Counted from the first letter of the stretch, positions 25,026 to 33,769 are shown. The stretch is 64,000 bases of DNA from an uncultured Woeseiaceae bacterium (GCA_902510755.1 CABXCS010000002.1:1-64000), one strand, 5' to 3'. Translations and numbers: made by a program. The notes: generated by a model not told the origin, from the sequence alone.

Positions 25026-25343
25026 ATGGCCATTAAGAAAATAACTATTTATTGGCGAGATATTCCTTCCCAAGTGTTGATTCAAAGGGGTCGAATTAGA
25101 AAGAAAAAAATGTTAACGCATCGCTTTCAAGAGGCAATAGATAGAGCGGCGATGCGAGCTGGAAAAGGCAGTAGTAATGCCTATATTGCAGAATGGAAAA
25201 GAGAAAGTGAGAAGTACGATAGTGACATGACTTCAAAAGATATTGATGAGATTTTGACTCAAGAAACTGCGTCTATAGAGAAAAGATATACTGACAATGA
25301 TTTGTTAAAGCTCGTTCGTAATCATGGTAATGCAACAACTTAG
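25026..25343 (+). CDS. Small 'virulence factor' family protein (PF13769-like) in corrinoid operon
   Basis: A 105-residue, strongly basic, soluble protein. I recognise the start I-T-I-Y-W-R-D-I-P-S-Q-V and the R-x-R-K-K stretch as the small family labelled 'virulence factor' in Pfam. The name does not describe a known function. Homologues recur beside MttB and corrinoid-protein genes in marine alphaproteobacteria (from memory). It lies 24 bases after the corrinoid gene and 33 before the MTHFR gene, so it is part of the operon. A role in handling the corrinoid protein (assembly, reactivation, scaffolding) or as a small subunit of the methyltransferase is conceivable. The sequence itself shows no cofactor motif. 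Confidence 0.8.
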   Translation: MAIKKITIYWRDIPSQVLIQRGRIRKKKMLTHRFQEAIDRAAMRAGKGSSNAYIAEWKRESEKYDSDMTSKDIDEILTQETASIEKRYTDNDLLKLVRNHGNATT

Positions 25344-25376
25344 ATTAAAAATTACATTTTAGAGTAAGAAATTCAT

Positions 25377-26222
25377 ATGGAAAAGTTACAAGCCGCAAAT
25401 AAAAGGATAGTTAGTGATTTAGAAAATGCTTATATGGAAGTCATCCCTTTCCCGGACATTGAAAAGAGGTTTGAAATTCTGAAAGCAAAATCTCACTTGG
25501 CAGTGACATGCTCACCTAGAAAAGGGGTTGATGAAACACTGCAGCTATGTGAAAAACTAGTTGATCGAGGGTTTCAAGTTACTCCCCATATAGCAGCTAA
25601 ATGCGTCAGAGATGACGCCCACCTTGAATCAATTGTTGAGAGGATCGAAGCTTTAAATATTTCTAGCATATTTATTCCAGGAGGTGATCGCCCCGAACCA
25701 TTGGGAAGATTCAGTGATTCATATCAATTACTTAATTCTCTGAGAAAGTTAAATCACAACATCAAAAGTATTGGGATAGCAGCTCACCCAGAAGGTCATC
25801 CTGATATTGATGAAACTATACTAATGGCTGATTTAATTAGAAAGAAAGATCTTGCGACTTATATTGTGACTCAAATGTGTTTCGATGCAAACATCCTCGG
25901 TGATTGGCTAGTCAAAATTAAAGATCTTGGAGTTAATTTGCCAGTATGGGCTGGTTTACCAGGGGTAATTGAGCGAGGGCGTTTACTCAAAACCTCATTG
26001 AGGATAGGGGTAGGTGATTCACTTCGCTTTTTACGTAAAAAATCTCAAGTTGCGTCTGAGTTAATGAGATCGAGCACCTATCATCCAGATGATCTGGTGG
26101 CTAATATTTCTAAATACAAGCATATCAATGCAACAAATCTTGCTGGTTACCATATATTTTGTTTTAACCAGATAGAGACAACAGAAAAATGGCGCGCAGA
26201 AACTATAGCGCTTATGTCCTAA
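25377..26222 (+). CDS. Methylenetetrahydrofolate reductase family protein
   Basis: A 281-residue FAD-dependent MTHFR-type TIM barrel, close to the length of bacterial MetF. Typical segments are V-T-C-S-P-R-K-G near residue 40, the T-P-H-I-A-A-K block at about 70, I-F-I-P-G-G-D-R-P near 98, G-I-A-A-H-P-E-G-H-P at about 135 and T-Q-M-C-F-D near 166. In this operon, between corrinoid methyltransfer genes, it most likely works in the oxidative direction, converting methyl-THF from the betaine methyl group to methylene-THF, rather than serving methionine synthesis. It diverges from housekeeping MetF (I-P-F-P rather than the usual N-terminal E-F-F-P-P), consistent with a specialised catabolic paralogue. 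Confidence 0.88.
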   Translation: MEKLQAANKRIVSDLENAYMEVIPFPDIEKRFEILKAKSHLAVTCSPRKGVDETLQLCEKLVDRGFQVTPHIAAKCVRDDAHLESIVERIEALNISSIFIPGGDRPEPLGRFSDSYQLLNSLRKLNHNIKSIGIAAHPEGHPDIDETILMADLIRKKDLATYIVTQMCFDANILGDWLVKIKDLGVNLPVWAGLPGVIERGRLLKTSLRIGVGDSLRFLRKKSQVASELMRSSTYHPDDLVANISKYKHINATNLAGYHIFCFNQIETTEKWRAETIALMS

Positions 26223-26266
26223 GAGTCACAAAACATAAAATTCATTTAAAGGGTTGGAGATAGCTA

Positions 26267-27157
26267 ATGACCATAACATCAATTACATCAGCTACAAAAG
26301 AAATCAAAATAGGTTTTGATCAACCGTTTGTAATCATAGGTGAGAGAATTAATCCAACTGGTAGGAAATTATTAGCCGAAGAGATGAAAGCTGATGATTT
26401 TAGTCGGGTGGAAGCGGATGCAATAGCACAGGTTGATGCAGGTGCTCATATGCTTGATGTTAATGCGGGTATACCCTTAGCCGATGAACCCGCTTTATTA
26501 GCAAAGGCTATCCAGGTAGTTCAAGCGGTTACCGATGTCCCATTATCAATTGACTCATCAATTGTAGCGGCACTTGAGGCTGGCCTCGCGGTTTATCAAG
26601 GGAAAGCTCTAGTGAATTCAGTAACTGGTGAAGAAGATCGCCTTGAGTCCGTATTACCCCTGGTAGCAAAATACAATTGTGCAGTTGTGGCAATCTCTAA
26701 TGATGAAACGGGTATTTCTGAAGATCCAGATGTCAGATTCCAAGTTGCTAAGAAGATTGTTGAGCGAGCTGCAGATTATGGCATTTCTCATGAAAATGTA
26801 ATTGTTGATCCCTTAGTTATGCCGATAGGTGCAATTAACAGCGCGGGGAAGCAAATTATGCATCTTGTTTCTCGCTTGAAAAATGAATTAAAAGTAAATA
26901 CCACTTGTGGAGCTTCAAATGTTAGTTTTGGTTTACCAAATAGAAATGGTATTAATGCGGCCTTTCTCACGATGGCGATCGCTTCTGGAATGACATCAGC
27001 TATCACGAGTCCTCTCCATACAGAGACAATGCAGGCTGTTTTAGGCGCCAATGTTATGATGGGCCATGATCCTGATTGTTCTAATTGGATTAAGAGTTTT
27101 CGCGTTGTTAGTGACGGAAAAACAGCGAGAAGATCAAATAGACGTCGCAGAAGGTAA
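26267..27157 (+). CDS. Methyltetrahydrofolate:corrinoid methyltransferase (pterin-binding family)
   Basis: A 296-residue TIM-barrel protein of the pterin-binding family (MeTr/MtgA-like). Key segments are G-E-R-I-N-P-T-G-R-K (about 25-34), D-V-N-A-G-I-P near 64, S-I-D-S-S (about 94-98), N-S-V-T-G-E-E at about 117 and the G-A-S-N-V-S-F-G-L-P-N-R block (about 219-230) that is diagnostic for methyl-THF corrinoid methyltransferases. It moves the methyl group from the corrinoid protein to THF, the job MtgA does in glycine-betaine demethylation. The C-terminus ends in an arginine-rich tail (eight K/R in the last 13 residues). It ends the operon, 6 bases before the stop of the convergent flavoprotein gene. 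Confidence 0.94.
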   Translation: MTITSITSATKEIKIGFDQPFVIIGERINPTGRKLLAEEMKADDFSRVEADAIAQVDAGAHMLDVNAGIPLADEPALLAKAIQVVQAVTDVPLSIDSSIVAALEAGLAVYQGKALVNSVTGEEDRLESVLPLVAKYNCAVVAISNDETGISEDPDVRFQVAKKIVERAADYGISHENVIVDPLVMPIGAINSAGKQIMHLVSRLKNELKVNTTCGASNVSFGLPNRNGINAAFLTMAIASGMTSAITSPLHTETMQAVLGANVMMGHDPDCSNWIKSFRVVSDGKTARRSNRRRRR

Positions 27158-27163
27158 TCAATC

Positions 27164-29605
27164 TTAGAGCTTTAATTTCTCATTATTTGGATCGTAAAGT
27201 GATCTTAGTGAAGCTTGAGCCGAGTAACGTTCAGTTGCAATTTCTATTTCAAAATTTGCATTATTTAGTTTTTCAGTAGTTAGTGCAGGCGCTTTAACAT
27301 AACCCATCCCAATGGCTCTGCCCAAGCTATGGCCGTACATAGCTGAGCTCAGATAACCAACAATATCCTCATTCATCACAATAGGTTCGTTGTGATAAAG
27401 AAGTGGCTCAGGATCATCTAATTTAAATTGGACTAATCTTCTAGCAGGCAAACCCTGTGATTTCGCGTACAGAAAAGCATCTTTTCCAATAAAATCACCA
27501 GCATCTGGTTTAGCGATAAAAGAAAGACCAGCTTCTATCAGGTTATCTTCAGCGGCAATATCATGCCCCCAATGACGATAGCCTTTCTCGAGCCTCAGGC
27601 TGTTAAGAGCATGCATACCCACATCACGAATGTTATATTTTTTACCTTCTTCTTTAATAGCGAGGTAGATCTTTTTGACTTTAGCTGAAGGGATAAAGAG
27701 TTCCCATCCAAGCTCACCAACATAAGAGAGCTTTTGTATCCAGATTTTTAACCCCAGAAGTTCAGTATATTTTCCAGTGCTAAATTTGAAGTGATCATTT
27801 GATAAATCAACATCGACAAGGGCTTGTAATAAGCTTCTAGATTGAGGTCCTTGAACAGATAAACAGCCATAATCCAAAGTAATATTTGTTAGTTGAGTGT
27901 CATTTTTTAAATTTTGCTGTAAGTAGGACCAATCTCTTTGTAATGATGAAATACTTGTTATGACGTCAAAGGTATTCTCATTTAGTCTTGCAATTGTTAC
28001 ATCAGCTTCGATGCCTCCTCGCTCATTTAGCCACTGTGTATAAACAACTTTACCTGGCTTAACATCAATATTTGCGCAGCTTATGTATTGTAATTCCTGC
28101 TGTGCATTTTTACCGGTTACACGAAATTTTCCGAATGAAGAGATGTCATACACACCAACAGATTTTCTGACTGCAAGATGCTCCTCAGCATAGAATTTAA
28201 ACCAGTTTTGTCGTTTATAACTGTATTTATATTCAGCATCTACCCCATCTTTTGTAAACCAATTCGCTCTTTCGAAGCCACCTACTTCACCAAAGCATGC
28301 CCCTTCTTTAGTAAGGGTGTTATGTAGAGGCGATTGCCAGAGATTACGAGCTGTTTGATATTGATAAAAAGGCCAATGCATTGCATAAGTATGACCAAGT
28401 GCTTCTGGGATTCTCGATTCAACGTATGACTGTGTTGTTTGAATTGAGTTATTTCTTCGCACATCTGTTTCAGTTATTTCTCCTGATGGATAACCATCTA
28501 TTAACCAATCTGCAAAGATCTTACCCAGGCCTCCCGCAGCCGCTATTCCTTTTGAATTCATTCCACATGCAACATAAAAATTTTCAATTTCTGGTGTTGG
28601 CCCCATTAAATGTAAATTATCATTAGTGAAACTTTCAGGCCCATTAAAAAATGTCCTGATACCCGTTTCAGCTATTTCAGGAAATGTTTCCATTGCCGCC
28701 ATTAGATATGGTTCTATATGATCCATGTCGACAGGAAATTCATCAAACGAAAAATCAGAGCTGATTTTGGACATTGGACAACCAATCGCATTTTTCTCAA
28801 ACCATCCAATGAGCATTTTTCCAGCATCTTCTTTAAAGTAAATACCTTTATCAAAATCTCTCATAACAGGTCTTGGGGTCAAACTAGACATGGCCTCTGT
28901 TACAACATAATAATGCTCACAAGCATACAGAGGAAGATTGACACCTATTTTTTTTGCAATATCCCGAGACCATAGCCCCCCAGTTAAAATAATCTTCTTT
29001 CCTTTAATATTTTTTTTATTACAACGAACACCTATGGCTATATCATTTTCCACGATAATGTCGTCAACCAAAGTATTTTCAATAATTTCTACTCCCATGG
29101 AACGAGCACCTTTAGCCAGTGCCATAGTGGTATCTATCGGATTAGTTTGACCATCTTTTTCGATATATAAAGTTCCAATCACACCATCAGTATTAATACC
29201 TGGGTATAATGATTCTAATTCATTGTTGTTAATCATTTTGGAGGTGACCCCAAAGACTTTTGCCATCGAAGAATTGCGTTTAAGCTCTTCTAGTCTCTCT
29301 GAATTCCTAGCTAGGGAGACACTACCAATACGTTTATATCCTGTTGCTTGTCCTGTTTCAGATTCTAAAGATGCATATAATTCATGACAGTATTTAGCTA
29401 AATTAGTGAGCGTTGGAGTTGGCCATAACATGCTCACTAATCCAGCTGCGTGCCAAGTTGTGCCGCAGGTTAGTTGTTTTCTTTCTATAAGAACAACATC
29501 TTTAACACCTTTTTTCGCCAAATGATAAGCAATAGAACAACCAACAATGCCACCACCGATAATAATAATCTCCGCTTCATTAGGTAAGTCACTCTTAGAA
29601 GACAT
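27164..29605 (-). CDS. Dimethylglycine/sarcosine dehydrogenase-type flavoprotein, paralogue 1
   Basis: An 813-residue protein with an N-terminal FAD (DAO) domain (I-I-G-G-G-I-V-G-C-S at about 15-24), FAO_M linker and C-terminal GcvT folate domains from about 430 onward. C-G-T-T-W-H-A-A-G-L (about 47-56) holds the tryptophan-histidine pair whose histidine carries covalent FAD in dimethylglycine dehydrogenase. Such enzymes demethylate N-methylglycines and pass the C1 unit to THF as methylene-THF, giving electrons to ETF. It is the third gene of a tight minus-strand operon (MttB copy 2, paralogue 2, this gene), with only 3 bases to the upstream gene. It is the most divergent N-terminus of the three paralogues, with Cys-Gly-Thr-Thr instead of Ser-Gly-Ser-Thr before the WHAAG. 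Confidence 0.92.
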   Translation of the reverse strand: MSSKSDLPNEAEIIIIGGGIVGCSIAYHLAKKGVKDVVLIERKQLTCGTTWHAAGLVSMLWPTPTLTNLAKYCHELYASLESETGQATGYKRIGSVSLARNSERLEELKRNSSMAKVFGVTSKMINNNELESLYPGINTDGVIGTLYIEKDGQTNPIDTTMALAKGARSMGVEIIENTLVDDIIVENDIAIGVRCNKKNIKGKKIILTGGLWSRDIAKKIGVNLPLYACEHYYVVTEAMSSLTPRPVMRDFDKGIYFKEDAGKMLIGWFEKNAIGCPMSKISSDFSFDEFPVDMDHIEPYLMAAMETFPEIAETGIRTFFNGPESFTNDNLHLMGPTPEIENFYVACGMNSKGIAAAGGLGKIFADWLIDGYPSGEITETDVRRNNSIQTTQSYVESRIPEALGHTYAMHWPFYQYQTARNLWQSPLHNTLTKEGACFGEVGGFERANWFTKDGVDAEYKYSYKRQNWFKFYAEEHLAVRKSVGVYDISSFGKFRVTGKNAQQELQYISCANIDVKPGKVVYTQWLNERGGIEADVTIARLNENTFDVITSISSLQRDWSYLQQNLKNDTQLTNITLDYGCLSVQGPQSRSLLQALVDVDLSNDHFKFSTGKYTELLGLKIWIQKLSYVGELGWELFIPSAKVKKIYLAIKEEGKKYNIRDVGMHALNSLRLEKGYRHWGHDIAAEDNLIEAGLSFIAKPDAGDFIGKDAFLYAKSQGLPARRLVQFKLDDPEPLLYHNEPIVMNEDIVGYLSSAMYGHSLGRAIGMGYVKAPALTTEKLNNANFEIEIATERYSAQASLRSLYDPNNEKLKL

Positions 29606-29608
29606 TAC

Positions 29609-32026
29609 TTAACTACGCAGTTTTTGATTTTTTGGATCATATATTGGCTCAAGTGCAATATGTGCATTACGCATACCGACTGAGGTAAGCACCTGAAACT
29701 CGTTATCCTTTTTAGCTAGGGATGATTTTATGTAAGCGAATGCTAGGCTTTTATTGGCGCGATGGCCAAACGCGCCACTTGTTATCAAACCTACTAATTT
29801 TCCTTCCTGATATACAGCTTCATTCCCAAAACAATCACAAGAAATGTCATCATCAAAAATTAAATATGCAAGTTTTATTTCAGTCCCATTTTTCTCTCTA
29901 TATCTGATATTTTCTGCACCAATAAAATCTCTCTTACTGTCAATAAATCGCTCCATCCCTGCCTCTATGCCACTGATTTCTTCAGTAAATTCACTGCCCC
30001 AAGAACGGTACATTTTTTCCATTCGCATAGAGTTAAGTGCATAACCTCCAAAATCTTTTAGACCAAATTCTTCACCAACTCTAAATAATGATTCATAAAT
30101 TGATAAAAGTTGATAATTAGGCATATGTAATTCATAACCAAGCTCTCCTGCATAAGAAACTCTGATAACTCTTATGAGTGCACTATCAACCAGAACTGTC
30201 TTGCAGCTTAACCAGGGAAATGCATCATTGGATAGATCTTCTGTAGTTAATTTTTGTAATATCTCTCTCGATTTTGGACCTGTTAGAAGAATGCTGCTGA
30301 GAGAGTCTGTTTTATTTATAATTTCGACTACAAATTCTTCAGAATTTAAATTCATCCAGTGTTGATCTCTATATTCAGAAAGAATGGGACCGACTAAATA
30401 GAATAAATTATCATCAATTTTTGTAATGGATTGTTCGGTCATAATTCCACCGTTATTTCCATGAAAAAGAGTTAAGCCTAGTGTGCCATTTTTACTTGGT
30501 AATTTGTTACAGGAGAGATGATCAAGAAACAATTGAGCATCTTTTCCTTTAATTTCAAATTTTGCGGCGCCAGAAATATCCATAATGCCAGCCGCATTTT
30601 GAACGGCTTTGCATTCTTCAGCAGCGATCTTATGTATATTACTTCTTGTCCAGGTTAATGTTTCATGATTTATTTCTTTATTTTTGAACCAGAGAATTTT
30701 CTCGTAGCCTGCAACAGCACCATGAACTCCACCTTTATCAGCAAGCATTGAATATAATGGACTAGATCGACGGTTTCTCCCATGCTGACTATTTTCATTT
30801 GCACCAACTTCTGTATACATAATTTCATATGATTCGATACCTTTAGTTATGCAATATTCTTTATTAGCCCATGCTCCGAAACGCCTGCTATCTAAGGAAG
30901 CCATGTTTAATTCTGTTTGCCCATGCACCATCCATTGAGCCATAAATTTACCAACACCTCCCTGGGCAATACCAATGCTGGATCCACATAAATTCCAAAA
31001 GTTCCGCAGCCCCATCTGAGGACCAGCTAGAATATTATCATCTGGAGTATGAGTAATGGGTCCATTGATGACTGTTTTGACACCTACTTCACTGAAAATT
31101 GGCATTCGCTCCATACATCGATCTAAAAATGGCATTAATCTTTCTAAATCATCAGGAAATAAACCTCTATCAAAATCCCAATTCATACCTTCTAAGGCCC
31201 AAGGCTTGGCTCCAAAAGTTTCATATGGACCTATTAATAGCCCCTGCCCTTCTTGCCTAAGATAAGATGAGCAATACGAATCTCGGCAAACGGGTAGTTC
31301 ATAATCAAGCTCCTTTAATGCAGGATGATCCTCAGTAATGAGATATTGATGTTCAAGATTTATTATAGGTAACTTTGCTCCAACCATTGCTCCGACTTCA
31401 GGGGCAAAGCACCCCGCAGCATTGACAACATGTTCAGCGATAAATGTCCCTTTCTCAGTAATCACCTCCCACTCTCCGTTGGGCTGGTTATTAATTTCCA
31501 ACACACGATTGAAACGACTAATAGTGGCCCCTTTCTCTTTTGCAAGTTGTGACATGGTCATCACGACGGAAGAAGGATCAACATGACCATCATTAGGGGT
31601 ATTTACAATAATTCTAGCTTGATCAAAATCCATAAATGGGTGCAGTTCTCTAGCTTCTTTTTTAGAGAGAATATTAAAATCACATGGGACATTTTTTGAA
31701 CGACTTAAGAGATTATTAAACCATTCCTCTTCGAGTTTGCTGTAACCAATTCTTAGGCTTCCACACTTATGAAATGACGATGGAGTCTCACTCTGGCTTG
31801 GCAGAATTTTGTCATAGAGCTCAATAGAGTAGTTGTGTATTTTTGCGACTGTCATATTGCCAATAAAATTTGAGCATAACCCAGCAGCATGCCATGTAGA
31901 ACCACTAGTAAGCTCTCCTTTTTCGATAAGAATTATATCTTTCCATCCTTCTTCTATCAGATGATAAAGTAAACTCACTCCGAGGGAGCCACCCCCAATA
32001 ATGACGACTCGTGCGGTTGTTTTCAT
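29609..32026 (-). CDS. Dimethylglycine/sarcosine dehydrogenase-type flavoprotein, paralogue 2
   Basis: An 805-residue FAD/GcvT fusion with the same domain order: the FAD loop I-G-G-G-S-L-G-V-S at about 10-18, [11 protein letters not shown] near 41-51 with the covalent-FAD histidine, a FAO_M segment near 370-420 and GcvT domains to the end (E-L-G-Y-E-L-H-M-P block near 640). It is expected to oxidise a secondary or tertiary N-methyl amine and capture the C1 unit on THF. It begins one base after the stop of MttB copy 2 and so is translated with it, which suggests it acts on the product of that methyltransferase. Substrate differences from the other two paralogues cannot be read directly. Confidence 0.92.
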   Translation of the reverse strand: MKTTARVVIIGGGSLGVSLLYHLIEEGWKDIILIEKGELTSGSTWHAAGLCSNFIGNMTVAKIHNYSIELYDKILPSQSETPSSFHKCGSLRIGYSKLEEEWFNNLLSRSKNVPCDFNILSKKEARELHPFMDFDQARIIVNTPNDGHVDPSSVVMTMSQLAKEKGATISRFNRVLEINNQPNGEWEVITEKGTFIAEHVVNAAGCFAPEVGAMVGAKLPIINLEHQYLITEDHPALKELDYELPVCRDSYCSSYLRQEGQGLLIGPYETFGAKPWALEGMNWDFDRGLFPDDLERLMPFLDRCMERMPIFSEVGVKTVINGPITHTPDDNILAGPQMGLRNFWNLCGSSIGIAQGGVGKFMAQWMVHGQTELNMASLDSRRFGAWANKEYCITKGIESYEIMYTEVGANENSQHGRNRRSSPLYSMLADKGGVHGAVAGYEKILWFKNKEINHETLTWTRSNIHKIAAEECKAVQNAAGIMDISGAAKFEIKGKDAQLFLDHLSCNKLPSKNGTLGLTLFHGNNGGIMTEQSITKIDDNLFYLVGPILSEYRDQHWMNLNSEEFVVEIINKTDSLSSILLTGPKSREILQKLTTEDLSNDAFPWLSCKTVLVDSALIRVIRVSYAGELGYELHMPNYQLLSIYESLFRVGEEFGLKDFGGYALNSMRMEKMYRSWGSEFTEEISGIEAGMERFIDSKRDFIGAENIRYREKNGTEIKLAYLIFDDDISCDCFGNEAVYQEGKLVGLITSGAFGHRANKSLAFAYIKSSLAKKDNEFQVLTSVGMRNAHIALEPIYDPKNQKLRS

Positions 32027-32027
32027 T

Positions 32028-33575
32028 TTATTTATCTCTTCCTATTGCTTCTTTGTTCAGAAATATAGGAAAGTTCTTACGAATTAAATTATCTGTTTCT
32101 TCACTAATATGGGTTGGAAAATGCGAAGCAAGAATTTCTTGTGTTTTTTTGATCGCCATTTCTAATGCAATAGGTTTGCCTGCATCATGCCAATCTCCGG
32201 GACTAAGACGATTATATAGTTCTGGATATATATATTCAGTTTGCATGACATTGAGGGTTTGATCTGATCCTAAATAATGTCCTTTTGAATTCAAACATAC
32301 ATCTTTAATAACATCGAAACCTAATGTCTCTTTGTTAACGGTGAGACCCTTGACCATTCTCATGCAACCACCTAAAAGGTCATTATCTAGAATTAAGCTT
32401 TCGGGACAGGTGCTTAACAAGCTTGCATACATCCCAGCCGACTCATAAATAATATTTGCCCCAGAGAGTGCTGCAATAGCAACATTAGATGCATGCTCCG
32501 CACCCCCTTGAAAATCTGGTAATTTAGAATCTGACATTCCAGCGCCAGTACCCATAGGTAAATTAAAATATTGCCCTACTTGAGCACATGCTGCAGAGAG
32601 GATTCCTTGCTCTGGTGAGCCACCACTCATGGCGCCCGTTCTCAGATCTGATACGAATGGCCAAGTTCCAAGAATTGCAGGCGCCCCTGGTTTAATTGCG
32701 TTCACATAAACCAAACCACCTAAACATTCTGCCCAGGCTTGTGACACTGTACCTGCAAGACAAGGCGGAGCAGTGGCTCCTGCCTGACCAGCAGATAGGA
32801 GTAAAACAGGCATTCCACCCTCTACTGCAATGCGAAGACACTCAAGTGATTCTTCTGCAAATTTCATTGGCGGCACCACAAAACAATTCGATTGACTAAC
32901 AAATGGTCTTGCACGCCAAGCTTCTTCGCTGCCAGCTACCATATGCAAGAGTTCGAGTGTTTTTTCAAGATGCCAAGCTTCAGTCCAACTCGCGCCTACA
33001 TGTTTTTTTGTACCCATAACAGCGTTATAAGTAGTATTGAGATCCATCTCGTAATTATTCTCAATATCTCTTAAAACACATGTTCGCTGAAAGAAATGAA
33101 TGTTTTCACAGGTATCAACTATTCTGGCCATATCATATAAATCTTGTGCTAAAGAATCGCGATAAGTATCATCCTTTGGATCAGCGATCATCACGGCAGC
33201 ACCACCGGTGGCAAAATAGACACGGCTGCCAGTAATCTCGAGATCATGGGCAGGATCTTGTCCATGTAGTGTCAATTTCCGATTACTTAGTTGAATGGCT
33301 TTTTGAACAATTTCACGCGGCATTCTTAAGCGTCCATCATTACCCAAAACTGCGCCAAAGTTTGTGCATTGTTCAATACAGTGGGGTGTGGCTTGGTTGA
33401 AACCGATCTCTTCTAGTATTCGAAATACATTTTCAACAACTGTTTCTAAATCATGACTTTCAAAAGGTTTATATTGGCCACCTATCTCACCCGGATGAAT
33501 AGGTTTATTTTTTTCATCTAGTGGAGCTGAACGAATAGCTTTCTTAGATTTTCTACCACCACCTCTTCGTGTCAT
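32028..33575 (-). CDS. MttB-family corrinoid-dependent methyltransferase (non-pyrrolysine), copy 2
   Basis: A 515-residue MttB-family protein. The start is set at the ATG at 33575 because TGGAG lies 7 bases upstream and M-T-R-R-G-G-G-R-K-S-K-K is a typical start for the family; a frame upstream to 33608 lacks support. No in-frame stop or pyrrolysine codon. E-E-I-G-F, T-G-G-A-A-V-M-I-A-D-P and M-G-T-G-A-G-M-S-D-S-K match the family. It shares an arginine/lysine-rich N-terminal arm with copy 1 (7 of the first 15 residues) but differs clearly in sequence, so a second quaternary amine is likely. There is no corrinoid protein in its operon; it must borrow the one at 24288 or another elsewhere. It leads an operon with two flavoprotein paralogues. 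Confidence 0.92.
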   Translation of the reverse strand: MTRRGGGRKSKKAIRSAPLDEKNKPIHPGEIGGQYKPFESHDLETVVENVFRILEEIGFNQATPHCIEQCTNFGAVLGNDGRLRMPREIVQKAIQLSNRKLTLHGQDPAHDLEITGSRVYFATGGAAVMIADPKDDTYRDSLAQDLYDMARIVDTCENIHFFQRTCVLRDIENNYEMDLNTTYNAVMGTKKHVGASWTEAWHLEKTLELLHMVAGSEEAWRARPFVSQSNCFVVPPMKFAEESLECLRIAVEGGMPVLLLSAGQAGATAPPCLAGTVSQAWAECLGGLVYVNAIKPGAPAILGTWPFVSDLRTGAMSGGSPEQGILSAACAQVGQYFNLPMGTGAGMSDSKLPDFQGGAEHASNVAIAALSGANIIYESAGMYASLLSTCPESLILDNDLLGGCMRMVKGLTVNKETLGFDVIKDVCLNSKGHYLGSDQTLNVMQTEYIYPELYNRLSPGDWHDAGKPIALEMAIKKTQEILASHFPTHISEETDNLIRKNFPIFLNKEAIGRDK

Positions 33576-33683
33576 AATTACACTCCAAAATTCATTCGTT
33601 TCAAGCATGATTATTAACGAAATAAAACTACGAAGAAAGATTTATTTTTTATATTTGTATTTAATTGCGATAAATGAAATTAT

Positions 33684-33720
33684 TGTCGTTTTATGAATAA
33701 TGAATGTCGTTTATGAATAA
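33684..33720 (+). promoter_or_regulatory. Tandem TGTCGTT operator, copy B (between mttB copy 2 and the sox operon)
   Basis: TGTCGTTTTATGAATAA starts at 33684 and TGTCGTTTATGAATAA at 33705, again exactly 21 bp apart. The spacing matches copy A at 22567, and the second half-sites are nearly identical (TGTCGTTATTGAATAA against TGTCGTTTATGAATAA). It lies 66 bases before the ATG at 33787 and 108 bases from the divergent mttB copy 2 start, so one bound regulator could control both. Confidence 0.75.
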
Positions 33721-33740
33721 ATTAGTAAGATTTAGGTCAT

Positions 33741-33769
33741 TTAAACTGAGCGTCTCAAAAATGTATAAT
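33741..33769 (+). promoter_or_regulatory. Possible promoter of the flavoprotein/sox operon
   Basis: A perfect TATAAT (33764-33769) has TTAAAC (33741-33746) 17 bp upstream. It would place the transcript start around 33776, leaving a leader of only about 11 bases that barely includes the TGGAG ribosome site (33774-33778). The good -10 match supports it; the short leader is a reason for caution. Confidence 0.4.

Noticed and set aside
32028..33608. Longer start of MttB copy 2 at 33608
   Set aside because: The extra 11 residues have no ribosome site, while the ATG at 33575 has TGGAG 7 bases upstream and a typical basic start.
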